Assembly: GCA_947846985.1 (NCBI GenBank)
Contig: CANTUZ010000026.1
Coordinates: 51,442,730 to 51,506,729 of the forward strand
Length of the DNA: 64,000 nt
Source of the DNA: Fratercula arctica
Lineage: Eukaryota; Chordata; Aves; Charadriiformes; Alcidae
Direction: 5' to 3'
Part shown: one piece after another, positions 1 through 13,100 of the stretch
Position numbering within the stretch: position 1 is the first letter of the stretch
How the letters are laid out: each line of letters begins with the position of its first letter
Translations under genes and position numbers: made by a program
The notes under the pieces: model-generated
Databases searched by the model: none
Told to the model about the DNA's origin: nothing
The model's input: only the letters and a program-made list of their open reading frames with translations

Positions 1-2248
1 GACTGGCATCCTTCAGAGGTATGACTGAAGAATGCAAAGGAAGAGGCCAAGAAACAATCAAATCTGATCAAAATAATTTCACTGTAAGATGAAACCTGTA
101 GTTCTGTCAGAAATATGTTTGTCTGACAGGTTGACAGTGTATTGATTACTGCAAACCTAAATTTCTTGCAGACACTTTATTTGGTACCATCTTATACTTC
201 AGTTGCCTAGCACAATATTGTATCTGTCAACGATATTTCATAATTCCTTTACGTATGTCCTACTAATACTTACTGCAAGGCAGCAAATACATTCAATTGG
301 ATTTAAAATTCTTCCTGGCAGACCTTAAAATGGTGTCAAAGATGTGAGGTCACTGAGCAGGGTGCACAGATTTCCCTGGAAACAGGCACTGGCCCAGGAT
401 ATTTTTCTCAGTAAGTCAGTGGAAGTCAAATCTCTACTGATAAGCTTTGATTATAATGCAGCAGGAGATGCTACACTTGATGACAAGTTGCTGTTCAGTT
501 GAAATCACTTCCCTGGCTAAATGTTTGCATCCAACGTGAGGCACTTGGATTTCTCATTGGTGTATCAAATTCATATACTGAGAGGAAACCAATTCTCAGA
601 TCTGCAGTTTAGATTTAGTATTTCCAGCCTGACAAAGAAAAAACACAGCAATATTTTGCACCTTCCTTTCATAGCCAGAGGCAGACCTTGCTGGGCAGGC
701 CCATGCAAGCACATCTTGTCTAGGAACTCTCTGCAATTGCAAGGTTTGGGCCACACTTAGCACTCCTTTTTGACCATTCATCTTGTCTCAGGTGTGATGT
801 GCTCCTGGAGCCACTGCGGCTCACCGTCAAAAAACACTTGGCACTGCAGGAGGAAAAGAGTGCAGCTGACCCAACCATCAAAGCTGGTTCCCAACAGCAA
901 GCAAGAAAGTACTGTAAACTATACAGCTAACGGTAGTGACATCTCAGAAAAGACAAGAAAAAATAAAATACAATGCTGTGGTGTATGCACAGGTCTGCAA
1001 CAGAGTTACCAAGAACCTATGGTCAATGGGGTCTGGATTTGGAGCGGGACTCGAGTTTTGAGTCCTCGCTCTCCTTCCACCTCTCTCTTGTTATCTAGGG
1101 AGAGATTAAGCTTTTGAAAAGCTGTAATAGAAGAAGACTTAATGTGATAGTTTGGAGGGGGGTTGTTTGTTTTTCTGGTCTGTAGATCCCTACTGTAATT
1201 CACTGTAAGTTACTGAGTGTAGCAGAAAATAATTTGACACTAGCCATGGCCTATCGTGTTAGCTTCTGTCATCTGTGAAGCTATAAATAAAATGAGATCA
1301 TCCTATTCAGTTATTTTCAGCTCGTGTGTTCACTAATGATATTCCTATCCCCAGTAATGAGTCCCTTCAAAATGCTGCAGAAAATACTCAGGAAATGGAC
1401 TACAAATAATAAATGCATGTTAAGCAAAGAACATTATTGCCTTTTTTGAAAGCACTGTGACTCAGCAAGATGACAGAAGCAGCTAGTATATAACCTATAA
1501 AAGTACAATGCGAATTATAATGGGACCCCAGTTTAATGAAAATTTTGGAGTGGTTCCACCTGTACAACAAAGTGGCATTGAATGTCTAAGGTTGTCTTTC
1601 ATTTGAATACAAACTAGGACAGAGGAAAGTTTTTAGAAAACATGGAGAAAATGGAGACAGACTGAAATTAAAGGACTCATACATGAATTCTTCCTTGTTT
1701 TGTCCACTGTCCTGGCAAGGCAATCCTCTCGTTTAGGCTCATCTTGAGGCAAAAAGCTTTTACTGGCCACCTGAGTTGCCATGGACTTTCAGGACTCTGG
1801 GCTTCTCCAGATCCCTATGGAAAGTTGGTGTTTCTGTTTGTCCTTTGTCACTGCTCTCTGCCTGGCCTTGCCCTCTAGGTTGTCATTGTCTTCTCCTGTC
1901 CCAGCTCATGCTGCAGGGACCCTCAGGGAGAGTATGATCTTTTCCCTCAAGGCACAGAGCAGCCCCAGGCAGAGCAAAGAGGCTACCACCTGTTGAATAC
2001 ACCCGGCTGTGAAGCATTTATACTGCAAACTCTGAATGAATAAGCAGCTCTACAGCTACACCAATACTTAAGCTTGCTTGCCACCAGAGCAAGTAGCTGT
2101 AAGGACTGCAAAACAGTAACGTACTCAACTATATCTTGATTGATCTGCAGATTGTCTTCTCTGGCTTAAAGGGTATAAGTACTAGAGACACTGAAGAAAT
2201 ATTCATAAAAGGGTATATACTGTAAGATGATACCTTTTGCTATGTAAA
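1..2248. other. Distal 5' flank, no gene recognised
   Basis: AT-rich unique-looking sequence. Short open frames on both strands (the longest is about 115 codons at 770-1117) have no recognisable domain and look like chance. No RNA gene or clear repeat was seen. Confidence 0.5.
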
Positions 2249-3415
2249 GGCTTTTGATACTGTCCTTCAGAGCATCCTTCTGGACAATTGGTCCATCTGT
2301 GATGTTGTGGTTTGGGCTGAGCTGGCCACTAAAATAAATGACAGATGCTGTCTTTTACAGGACATGTGACATAGGCAGGTTCATGGTGCGCTGGGTGAAG
2401 AACTGGCTGAAGGGCAGAGCTCAAAGGGTCAGTTGCAGTGAATGGGGCTACATCTGGCTGGAGACCAGTCACCAGCGATGTTCCTCAGGGCTCCGTTCTA
2501 GGGGCAGTTCTGTCCAATATTTTTATCAATGATCTGGATGCAGGAGTTGAATGCACCATTAGCAAGTTTGCTGATGATACCAAACTGGGAGGTGCTGTTG
2601 ATTCTCTCGAGGAACAAGAAGCCTTGCAGAGGGATCTAGATAGACTGGAGCATTGGGCAATTATCAGTGGCAAGGAATTTAACAAGTCCAAATGCCGGAT
2701 TCTGCACCTGGCATGGAGTAATGCCAGGCACAATTATAAACTGGGAGAGGAGCAGCCTGAGAGCAGCCCTGCAGAAAGGGATCTGGGGGTGCAGGTCAAC
2801 AGCAGAGTCAGTAGGAGTCAGCAGTGTGCCCTGGCAGCCAAGAGGGCAAACCACATCCTGGGGTGCATCAAACACAGCATGGACAGCTGGTCAAAACAGG
2901 GGAATATCCCGCTGTATTCAGAGTTGTTGCCACCTCATCTTGAATACTGTCTGCAGTTCTGGGCCCCACAATGTAAGAAGGTTGTGAAGGTCCTTGAATG
3001 TGTCCAAGAGGAGGGCATCAAAGCTGGTGGAAGGGCTGGAAGGCATGTCCTGTGTGGAGTGACTGAGGACTTTGGGCTTGCCTAGCTTTGAGAAAAGGAG
3101 GCTGAGGGGCAAACTCATCACTCTCTACAGCTTCCTGAGGAGGGGAAGGGGAGAGGGAGGTGCTGATCTCTTCTCCCTGGGATCCCATGACAGGAAGCCT
3201 GGGAGTGGCTCAAAGCTGCACCAGGGGAGGTTTAGGGGTTTAGGCTGTACGTTAGGAAACATTTCATTACCAATAGGGTGGTCAACCCTGAATTGTTCAG
3301 GCAGTTGGACTAGATGATCATTGTAGGTCCCTTCCAATGGAACTATTCTATTCTATTCTATTCTATTCTATTCTATTCTATTCTATTCTATTCTATTCTA
3401 TTCTATTCTATTCTA
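2249..3415 (+). mobile_element. CR1 LINE, 5'-truncated, with expanded 3' tail
   Basis: The plus strand encodes the C-terminal part of a CR1 reverse transcriptase. An open frame at 2438-3085 includes the FADD catalytic-core motif at about 2567-2578, followed by the segment containing ALQRDLDRLEHWA and the AERDLGVQV segment. Upstream, a fragment beginning KAFDTV (from about 2249) shows that similarity extends further, but a stretch of unrelated or diverged bases (about 2290-2370) and frame changes interrupt it. The 3' end degenerates into 14 copies of TTCTA (3346-3415), replacing the usual 8-base CR1 tail. The copy is dead: 5'-truncated, frameshifted and without an endonuclease domain. Confidence 0.9.
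3346..3415 (+). repeat. (TTCTA)n microsatellite, 14 units
   Basis: Seventy bases of perfect pentanucleotide repeat form the tail of the CR1 copy just upstream. CR1 normally ends in two to four copies of an ATTCTATG-type octamer, and loss of the final TG/ATG part would leave this unit to expand by slippage. Confidence 0.97.
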
Positions 3416-3519
3416 CATGGGTGTTTATGATAGTTTCATGCATTATTTCCACAAAACATAGAGCAGCCTCTAACTTCTAACAAAGAAACCAAAATATTCT
3501 CCATCAAGTACTGCATTAC

Positions 3520-4110
3520 TGCATGGGGTGTCCATGCCCAGGTGCTGGCAGAAGGGGGTGCAGGGGTGACTTTTGTGACGGGATACTGGTGCTTCCCCAT
3601 GCCAGACACAGTGGATTCCATCCAGCTCCAATGAACCCACTGCAGGGCACAGCTGAGCCCCTCATCCAGGATGGTGGTGACTCTGTAATAACATATTTAA
3701 GAAAGGGAAAAAACACTGCACAGCAGCTGAGAGAGAGAGAGGAATGAGAAAAATGTGAGAGAAAGAGTCCTGCAGACACCAAGGTAAGTGAAGAATGAGG
3801 GGGGGGGGGGGGGGAGATGGTCCAAGTGCTGGAGCAGAGAGTCCCCCTGCAGCCCCTGGAGAAGACCATGCTGATGCAAGCTGTCCACCTGCAGCCCATA
3901 GAGGACCCCATGCCACAGCAGATGGAGGTGCCCTGAAGGAAGCTGCAGCCTGCGGGAAGCCCATGCTGGAGCAGGCTCCTAGTAGGAGCTGCAGCCTCTG
4001 GAGAAGAGCCCACACAAGTGCAGGATCTGTCAGGATCTGTCACTTGTTGGGAACCCATGCTGGAGTAGACCATTGCTGAAGGACTGCACCCTGTGGAGAC
4101 TAGAGCTATT
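3520..4110 (+). mobile_element. Degenerate endogenous-retrovirus leader/gag-like fragment
   Basis: This block contains repeated phrases of the type CTGCAGCCC, GAGCAGG and CCCATGCTGG that I associate with the internal leader/gag region of avian ERV-L type elements. It is preceded by a purine-rich GAGAGAGAGA stretch and a splice-donor-like AAGGTAAGTG at 3781-3790. No LTR borders it and no gag frame is intact. A 185-codon minus-strand open frame across it is compositional. The family assignment is from memory of such repeats and is uncertain; a satellite-like or lncRNA origin is possible. Confidence 0.5.
3799..3814 (+). repeat. G16 homopolymer
   Basis: Sixteen consecutive guanines lie inside the ERV-leader-like fragment. 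Such runs are length-unstable and are often miscounted in assemblies. Confidence 0.9.
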
Positions 4111-7100
4111 TTTTTTCAAACAGTTTTGTTCCTATGAGTAAGTTGCTTTCAACTTTTACTTGACCCTCAAGAAGCTGTGGAGCAAGTAACATGATAAAGG
4201 GAACATCCTAATTGCGCTTCCTGTCAATATGGGCTGCAAGGACAGATGATTCGCGTGGCCACAACAAGTGCTGTTTTCAGATCTTCTGAGCAATATATCA
4301 CTTGTGAACCAAAAGCTGGGAAACACAGATACTACACTGTAAAAGAAAAAAAAAAAAAAAAAAAAGACAGACAAATTCTAGCAATGATTTAAAAATGCCG
4401 TCAAATCAAATGCAGTGCATATGAGGAAGAAGGATGGGTTTATAATTTTCCATCTACATACTAATTAAGACTCAATTTTCTTATATTTTGGAGCCTTTCA
4501 TGCTGATAGATCACAAGTTGTATGTCAAGAAATAATACAAAATTGTCTAAAGACTCAAAATAAATCTCTTCAAACTGGAAACTGTTCCCTTTTCATCTCC
4601 AAATTATTTCACACACTTTGCATCACGAAGTCTTCAGAACATTTAATCCTAATGAAGTTGAATCATTTCAGACATTTTAAGACACTTCAGCATTTTAGGA
4701 TTTGTCTCAGAGATAGTGTTATTCAGGGAAGCACGACAGTCCTGAACACTTCTCCCCCCTCCCCCCACGTGAGGTTCTAGTATTAAGATGTGGAACTAAA
4801 TTCATCCCCAGCCCCCATTATGGGGGAAATGAGGTAAGTAAGGAGATCATAGGAAATGACTGGCAAGTTTTGTTCTGCCACAGCTTTCCTATGTGACTAC
4901 AGGCTGTCTTATCCTGCCTGTGCCTCATAGTCCCCTTCTGTGCGTGTAGATAACAGTTTTTTTCTGTCTTCATGGTAACATGAATCTGAATTCATTAATC
5001 TTTAGAAGTCACTTTCTCCTATAAGAGACACACTTGCTGTGTACTGCTCCCTCAGTAAACAGGGAAAAGGCTCACATTATTCTTTTCCCTTTCCTGCACT
5101 TCTGAAGCCATTGCTATTTCAATGTAGGCTAAGACTTCCTTTCCAAGACAGCAGAAAAGCCCTTTGTCCTTCTCTAAATTGTGGCTGTGACTGCTGGTGC
5201 CAACATCACGGCTCTTCCTTAACAAAATCTGTCTGAGAGCTGTGGACTACAAGAAAGAGAAGAGGAGGCTTATCTTTTCAATTAACTTCCAAAAAAGATA
5301 AGTATTAGGTAACTGCTACCGAGGCATCCATTTTCCAGTTCATCTATACTGTTCCCAGAAGTGCCCCATTGATGTATATGAAAATTCTTAACAATTAAGT
5401 ATGAAAAGTGTGTTATCTTAGGAACAGCCAAATCAAATGATCAGTAAACAACTGATTGGCATGGCTGACTTGGGTAGAAACATTAAAATGCTTTTGTTGA
5501 TAAGAGACCCAAGTTTCATGGCTTAATGGCTTCCTGGAGTGGTGTGCCTGTAAGTGGTATGCCAGCTGAAATGGGCATGAGCAAACTGAAATACTTGTGC
5601 TTCACTGTTCTCTCACATTCAGAACAAAGCTTTAATCTGCAGCCCCTGGTTTTAATTATATTAAAATAATTTTCGAGAAAACACTTTTTTTTTTTTTTTT
5701 AAACTTGAAATACTATTCTTCTTAAAGAAAATACTTTGAATGTGAATTCCACATGTCTTATGGTGGAAACATGAGATTATTTTGTGCATGCCCTAATACT
5801 GCATCTGAGGACCTTAAAGAGTTGTAGGGAGGACAAATTGACCTTTCACCAGCACAGATTCCCATGGGAGCAGGACTTACCTAGCAAACACAGCCCAGCT
5901 TGCACTCTACTATGCAGCCCACCTTAGTACTGACAATCCTATATCAACAAGCATCTGAATACTTTTAAGACAATGCAGAAAACAGTAAAATGAGGCATCG
6001 TTCCTTTGATCTTAACTCTATGTTCCAGTTGTCTTCCTACCAAACCCACAGCTTCATCAAGCTGTTCCTATGAGTCCCTTCATCATTGCTACCTCATTCA
6101 ACATCACTCCACTTCATGCAATAATACAGCTTGATTTCGTACAGATACTTTCCAGCATCTACTGCCAGCCCCTGCACAGAAAGTGTCATGATACATCTGA
6201 GGCACCTGTTAAAATAATATTTTTTGCTTTTCAAAGACTTGTCACTGCGTTCTGGAAGAGCATAAAGCATCACAGGTCAACTTTAACTCTGTGTTAATAA
6301 TATTGAGAAATGACTTTATCTTATTTTAAACATCCAGATTACAACCAAAGCATTTATTTGAGTAAAGAGCTTCATTCTGAATATTCAACAGGAAACATAA
6401 TCATAACCAATTCAAATTGACATCAGTGTACAAAGTGAAGAGTAAGACACAGGATAATCCAGAGAGAATATAGACCTTTAATTAATGAATATTAGGCACT
6501 ACTGCCCAAATTAACTGCAGCTGAGAGAGTACTTCTCAAACAGTAAAGGAATATTGCATGTGACAAGCAATTTGTGCAATTACTTCAAAATAATCCCACT
6601 TTGTAACAAGACAGTTTGCAGGTTTCTGAAAAGACGCTGAGTAAATATTAAATATCAGAAGTATAACCATGTCATTCTGCAAAATTAGGTAGCATATGGT
6701 CTAGCTCTTGCAGCCACTGACATGCAGTTGTTTTGCTACTGATATCCTATAATGGTAGGACACTTTCTGCAACTACCAGAGCCGTGTCGCGCTGTCCTTT
6801 GCTTGTACTGCAAAATGGAACCACCTCTCTCTGAATCCTCTGAATTACATTTGCCTGCAGGCTAGGCAGTGTCACGCACTGCACACATGGCTAGAAGACA
6901 AATTTACTCTACTTCATGGAATGCAACAATAGTATTAGGAAATGTAGACTTTGCCAAAGAAAAAAGCAAACACCACCCATCAGGGTCCAGGTGGGCAAAA
7001 GACTATGCTTTCATTTAGATATATGAAAATATTGGGTACATCCATGCAAGGAAAGAACATTCACATGTTCACATTTATGTTTTTCTTTAGGTACTTTGAT

Positions 7101-10100
7101 CATCTTGATTTGTATGCCCAAGACACATTTTCAAAACTTGAGTTAGACATTCAAGGCTAAATTTTTTTCCCCAAGCGATCAACATCTACAATGGGCGCCA
7201 GCTTTCAAGGCTTCTTTAAAGCACCTAAAGAACTTTTCAAGTTGCCTGCAACACCCTGAAGCAGTTAGAGCAAGAAACACATCTTCTATGTAACATTTTC
7301 AGACAGTTGTTTTGTGGATGTTTTTTTTCTCCCGAAAAAAAAACTATATCAAGCAAGCTAAACTTTTCCTGTTTTAATACTTGGAGAAACACTCTTCAAA
7401 TGCTCCCTTATTTCAGTCTCATAGTTCCTTTAGTCTAAAGGAAGTCTCACAGTTGTTTTTTTCCTCCCTAGCTTTGTAGCCCTTGTATATTTAAACATGA
7501 GTGTGCAAACTAAATCTCTGTCAGAGAAGTCGAGCCTCAGCGGCAAGCAGAGGACCTCTTTCACAGCACGTTTATGCACAGGTGCGAGAGAGGCTCCTGC
7601 CCTTGCTCACTTCCTTGAAAGCAGCACTATGGTCTTTCTCCTGGCCTGGGATCCCATTTACCGGACAAAGCCTGTCACACGCTCAGGACAGCCGGTTGCA
7701 TCAGAGGATCTTTTCACTCCATGCCCATGTGCCAGATACTGTTAGACGAATGCATGGGGAGCGTGAAGCAGCAGCCAATTCCATTAAGTCTCGCACTGAG
7801 CGCAGGAGACAATGGCTGTCCACAGCTGCCTCTGGCAGTTCCCACACACTTGTTGCACTTCTGCGGCACAGCCCTTCATTTAACCTTCTACTGCAGCAGA
7901 ATTGTTGCAGTACGTAATTCAGGACTTGGCCTTAAGTTAAGTCACACATAGTTATACTGGACTTTGCACATGGATAAAAACTGGACAGTTGGGTCCATCT
8001 ATCCAACATTCAACGATGTAAGTGCAATATTGCATATAGCAACTGGGACAGTTTGATGCTAAGGCAGAACATTCGTTATTTCAATCAGTCTCTCTCTCTC
8101 TTTGAAAATGCGCTGGTAGGAAAAGTTAAAATGTGCAAAGCTTATTTTGTTCACTTTTTAATTCAATTAGTTGTGTTCCCTCCCCTCCCTCAGCCATGGG
8201 ACAGCATGGAACCCTGTCAGGCTTGTGCACCTAGAAATGTGTTTCTTTTTCTAGCTAGGCTAGTTGATCTCATAATTCATATCACATGCATTTCCCTGCC
8301 GTGGTGGCAGATGGAAGATAGGTGCATTTCATTCAATATGGGTCAACCCTGTAGGAATACATCCTGTCTTACTAAAATGTGCAAATGCAGAAACATAAAC
8401 TATCCTAACAGCAGCATTCATATAAGTTGTCCAGGTGTCTCTTGTCTTCCTGGACTTCCTATATTTGTCCCTTAGATATTTCTTTAGTTTTAGCGATATG
8501 CATTTTACAAGAGTATAAATGCTTAAGATAGCTGCTCTTATAGGAGCAAGGTGATGAAATTTTGAGAGGTTACTGAGAGACACAGTTTCTCTGAAATGTG
8601 GTGCTGCAGCTGCTGCTTCTAGATAAAGGGCCAGTTTGCCCGTAGGTTTTTGCCAGCAGTAGTTAACATGAATGCTGGCAAAGGCCCCAATTTCTTTTCA
8701 AAGACAGAGACTGCAGGGAGTTGGCACTGCCTAAAAATGTTGCTAGAGCCAAAGACTACCTTTTCAAAAAATCTTTTAGCCATGATTGATTGTATTTTTT
8801 TTTTTTTTTAATATACATCTGTCCGGGTTATAAGTTTATACCATCAGCCTAATAGAGAGACAGTAACTAGGCAGAATGATATGGCAGTGGGGCTCATCTG
8901 TTTTCAGCCATTCTGCTGTTTGGCTGCTTGAAATGGAAACATTTGTGGGCAGGACAGAGCGATGAAGACGAGTCTAGACAGGGAAAGAAGAGCATGACCT
9001 TACTAATTTATAAATTTATCATAAAGATTTCTTACAAATTTTGCTTGAAAGTGATTCTTCAAACATCTCTCTTCATGGAAAGTTATTATGGGCTATCATA
9101 CTTGCTATCTTGGGGGTTGTCAAGACAAAATCCTCTTTAACTTGCCCCACTTATTTCCATCCAAAAAAATCAGAGAATCTTATCTTGGCAGGGGTTGTTC
9201 TCACACGGCTTTAGCATCTACTTCTACACTTAGACATCCTATACCTAGAGAGATTGTATTCTTTGTCTGTGTGTGCCTGCAATATAATTTTCCTGCTCCT
9301 CTTCCTTATAGGTATATGGGAGAATGAGGAGTGGCATGGGTGGGATGTGGTTTGTTTCATTGTTTGTTTGTTTGTACGTACTTAAAAGTACATGTATGAA
9401 TCCTATTTGGGAGCCATCCCCTAGAACACCTCCTGGTTTTTTAAAATTCCTCCCATATCTTGTAATGCTTTTAAATTACTGTGATTGGTTTTATTATAAA
9501 TCCTTTCCAAGACCACTCTCCAACACAGATTAAATGAAGTGAAATCTGCTGACAAGCCTTGATTAGAAATAATGAACCCAGTTAAAATCAGGAACTACTT
9601 AAAATGTCATGTTTCTGTGCATTAAGAACTTCTCATATAGCTTCTTTCTTTTTCTTTGTGTCCTTGAAATGGCTGTGACCCCTTTAGACAAAAACTGAAC
9701 ACAAACCAAAAATCCTGCAAAAAAAAAAAAAATCACCCAGTTTCTGGACTGTTACTGGGTAACAGTTCTGGTGGCTTGCCACGTATTCAGGTGCAAAATT
9801 GGAGCATTGCCCTAGTGTTGCCAAAGACTTCCTCTGCTCTACCCAGTTGTAAACGCGTACCAGTCGCTTAGACTGGAACGTCAAAAGCTGCAGGTATGAT
9901 GCTTCCCACATCATACCTTTTCACGGCACTGCTTGCAGGAACTCCTAGCTTAACTATATACACTCCAGGTAAAGTAAGTAAGCCTCTGAGCTTTGGAAAA
10001 CACTTACCGAGGTAAACGGTATGTCTACATGGCTGCCTGGGTGCAGAATATGACCCTGCCCACCCTGGCGTATGTGGGAGAAAGGGACGGGGCACAGCTC

Positions 10101-13100
10101 TTGTCCTGCAGCAAGCAGTCCCTTGAGGGCAGGCGGGGCGGTCATCCAGCTCCCCACCACCTCCTGCCACATCTTAGTAGAAGGCAGCTGCTGGCTGTAG
10201 ATGCTCATAAGCCTGTTTCAAGGTGAATTCTTCTAATGTGACCTAAACTTGACCAATACAGATTTGGTCGCATTTCATATTCACTTTCAGCTGCCAGAGT
10301 CCTAAAAAGCTATTGCTCCTTTCTTGACACACAGTGTTTGAGTGTGACAACAGGAACGTGTTCAGCAAACACTAGTACATCAAATGGATGCAAACAGCCT
10401 GTGATCTTAAAAGTACCATAGGCAAGCCCAGGAAAGAAAACAAACTTCCTACATAGATAATTAGTGTGGAGCAGGAGACACCACATCTTTTAAAGGAAGT
10501 AAATGGTCACATGGTTAGCTTTTCCCCCTTTAAGGGATTAGAAGTACATCTGTCAGGTTACCAAAATCTGCCATAAAAGATGCACGACTAATCTCATGGT
10601 CTAGAGAACTGCATTTATGAGCATAAGAGTCTAACTCTGGTTATGATGAGGAGAGTATTTATGAATCCAGTATTAATTGGATGCCCCATTTTTACCTTTT
10701 TATGGTCTTGCAAGCCTCATAACCCAGTTTGGGAATCACAGCTCTACTTTAGAAGCAACTATCATAAATAATAAAAGGTGATCATGTTACCAGAAACTAA
10801 TTTCTCAACTCTGTCACAAGACAAGAGCATTGTAGTTGTGATGACCACTTATAACTTGCATTGAATCTCAGGAGTATTGTGGAATCTTTAATCAAAGCAA
10901 TAAAAAGATCTTCTTCATATACCCATATACCCCAGTGAATTAAACCATTTGGGATGGTGAAAAAAAAGCATTTATGCATAAAACAGATGGGATTTCCATG
11001 GATATGTTGAAAATAAGAGTAGCCCAAGTGTTCTGTTTAAGGTAGCTTTTATTTTGACTTGGGCTGGGGGTTTTTTGTTATTTACACAAGGCTTTTCACA
11101 TCTTGTAAAGAAGTTCACTACAAGGCAACTGTAATGATCCCGTGAATTACTGAAAGAAATATAAAGTGAATACTTAGTAAGTTATCAACTTTGTTTTCTC
11201 CTAAGGCAGTAGCCCCTTCGAAGTTGCATATAGTTTTAACTTAAAGATGATACTTCATAGCTGATCTTTAAATATCTGGATATAAAAGATGTAAATTCAG
11301 TGCATTCTCGAACACTTAAAAAAATTGCTAAACGGAATCAAAACACTGCTGACATTTTTAGCATCATCACTTCATTAGAGAACAAATCTTAATTGGCAAA
11401 TGATGAAAAAACAAAATACCCTGAACTGAAGGATTTCCTAGGAAAGTGTTGCTGGAGACTGGAATGCAGGTGTTGTAATGCTTGTAAATAGATTATTACT
11501 ACACGCTCACTAGAGAATCTTCATGCTGAGCGAGAAGGAAAAATTATAGCAGGTCAGAAAACTGTGAAACATGCCCTCTCTTCTCCTACCCTCCCTTTAA
11601 TTATTGACAGCCTGTCACTTAGGTCCTGTGGTACAATGAATAATAAAACAGAACCCAAACTGCAGTTCTCGCTGGGATTCATTCTCCCAAATCACATACT
11701 GCCATCTTCAGGCAGACCGTGTTTCATGTTGACCAGCTCGAGGGGTTTTTAATTGCTGAGATCACCATCTCAAAGAAACAAAAAACTCGTTACTTCCATG
11801 CTCTGCCACACAAGGGATTGATACCTTGCATAAGATGGAAGGGAATCTTGAGAGGCTGTCTTCTACCTTAGGGTATAGGTTTACCACTACCTAAACACAC
11901 CTAGCCGTTACGCTGAGCAAAACGTTAATGAGAACATCCAACTATTTCTCTTGTTGTAATGACAGCTTAGCATTTAAGATTATAGCCATACTTGAGACCC
12001 TAACTGCTGAGTACTTCTGAGTATGCAGACTGCATGTTGTCAAACACATAAGCAGGTCATTGTAGAAGCAGAGCTTAAATTATTACAGTTAAGTGGGTTA
12101 AAATTATGTGTCAAATTTAAAAATTTTGTCCTACCCTTCCAACAAAGTAGACCTTTAAGATGGAATTTGAACATCAGATGTTTATATCTGCGGTACAAAT
12201 TAGAAAAGGCAATTTACCCCAGCAAACAGGTAAATTGTACAACACAGACTACCCAAGTATTCAGCACAGCAGTGACATTACCTTTCCTTTTCCTTTTACA
12301 GTGCCCTGAATTCAGATGACCTACTGTATTCAGCCATAAAGACCACACAATGAATTAGACAGTACAATAGTTGAAATGAAGACTAAGTCTGTAAAGGTAT
12401 AGATAAGCAGCCAAGTCTTTCATTTAAACACTGAGAAACAGATTTTCTAAATTCCTTATTAGAGTGCAAAATCAGATACTTCTGTTTTCCCCAAAATATT
12501 TTTTTCATAATGTGAACCGCTGCTGCTCTCTTACTGTACTGGCAGGATATGATATGATAATACATACATATTGTGTTCAGTGCAAACACATCAGAATGCC
12601 AGCCAGCAACAGCAAGTCAAGAGTAGCCAGATCCTGACCACTGTTTTCAAACAGGCCTGCAAGCCAGTTTAAATTAGACAGGCTTTTTATGTTCCTTAAT
12701 ACCCTATGAAGGAAAATTCAAATTCGAGAATACGTCCTCACAGATTTTATGATGTTTCACTTCTTGTTTGTGCTGTTTCTAACACTGTAACCTGTTACTA
12801 GGTGTGAGCTCTCTGATCTCTTCTCTATGCTGAAATATTCTTTCATACTTTCATATGCAGCCTCTGTGTTGGGGAGCTTATCCTTTAAAGTGATTCCTCC
12901 CACCCCCCAAAGAACTGCTTTTTTTTGCAGAAGAACACAAATTTTATGATATAATTAATCTAACATATCATGACTTCAAAAATCTTCTTCTCCCCAACTT
13001 CTCCACCTAATCCTGAAAAACATACTGAAATATGAAACTCCCACACTGCACAGAGTAAGATTTGAATCTCTACTAAGTTTTCAGGATAACAGCCATGAGA

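Noticed and set aside
3516..4073. 185-codon minus-strand frame
   Set aside because: It crosses the ERV-leader-like repeat and the G16 run; composition explains it and no domain is seen.
10010..10215. GC-rich patch with 77-100-codon frames on both strands as a hidden exon
   Set aside because: No domain, no convincing splice pair and overlapping frames on both strands suggest composition only.
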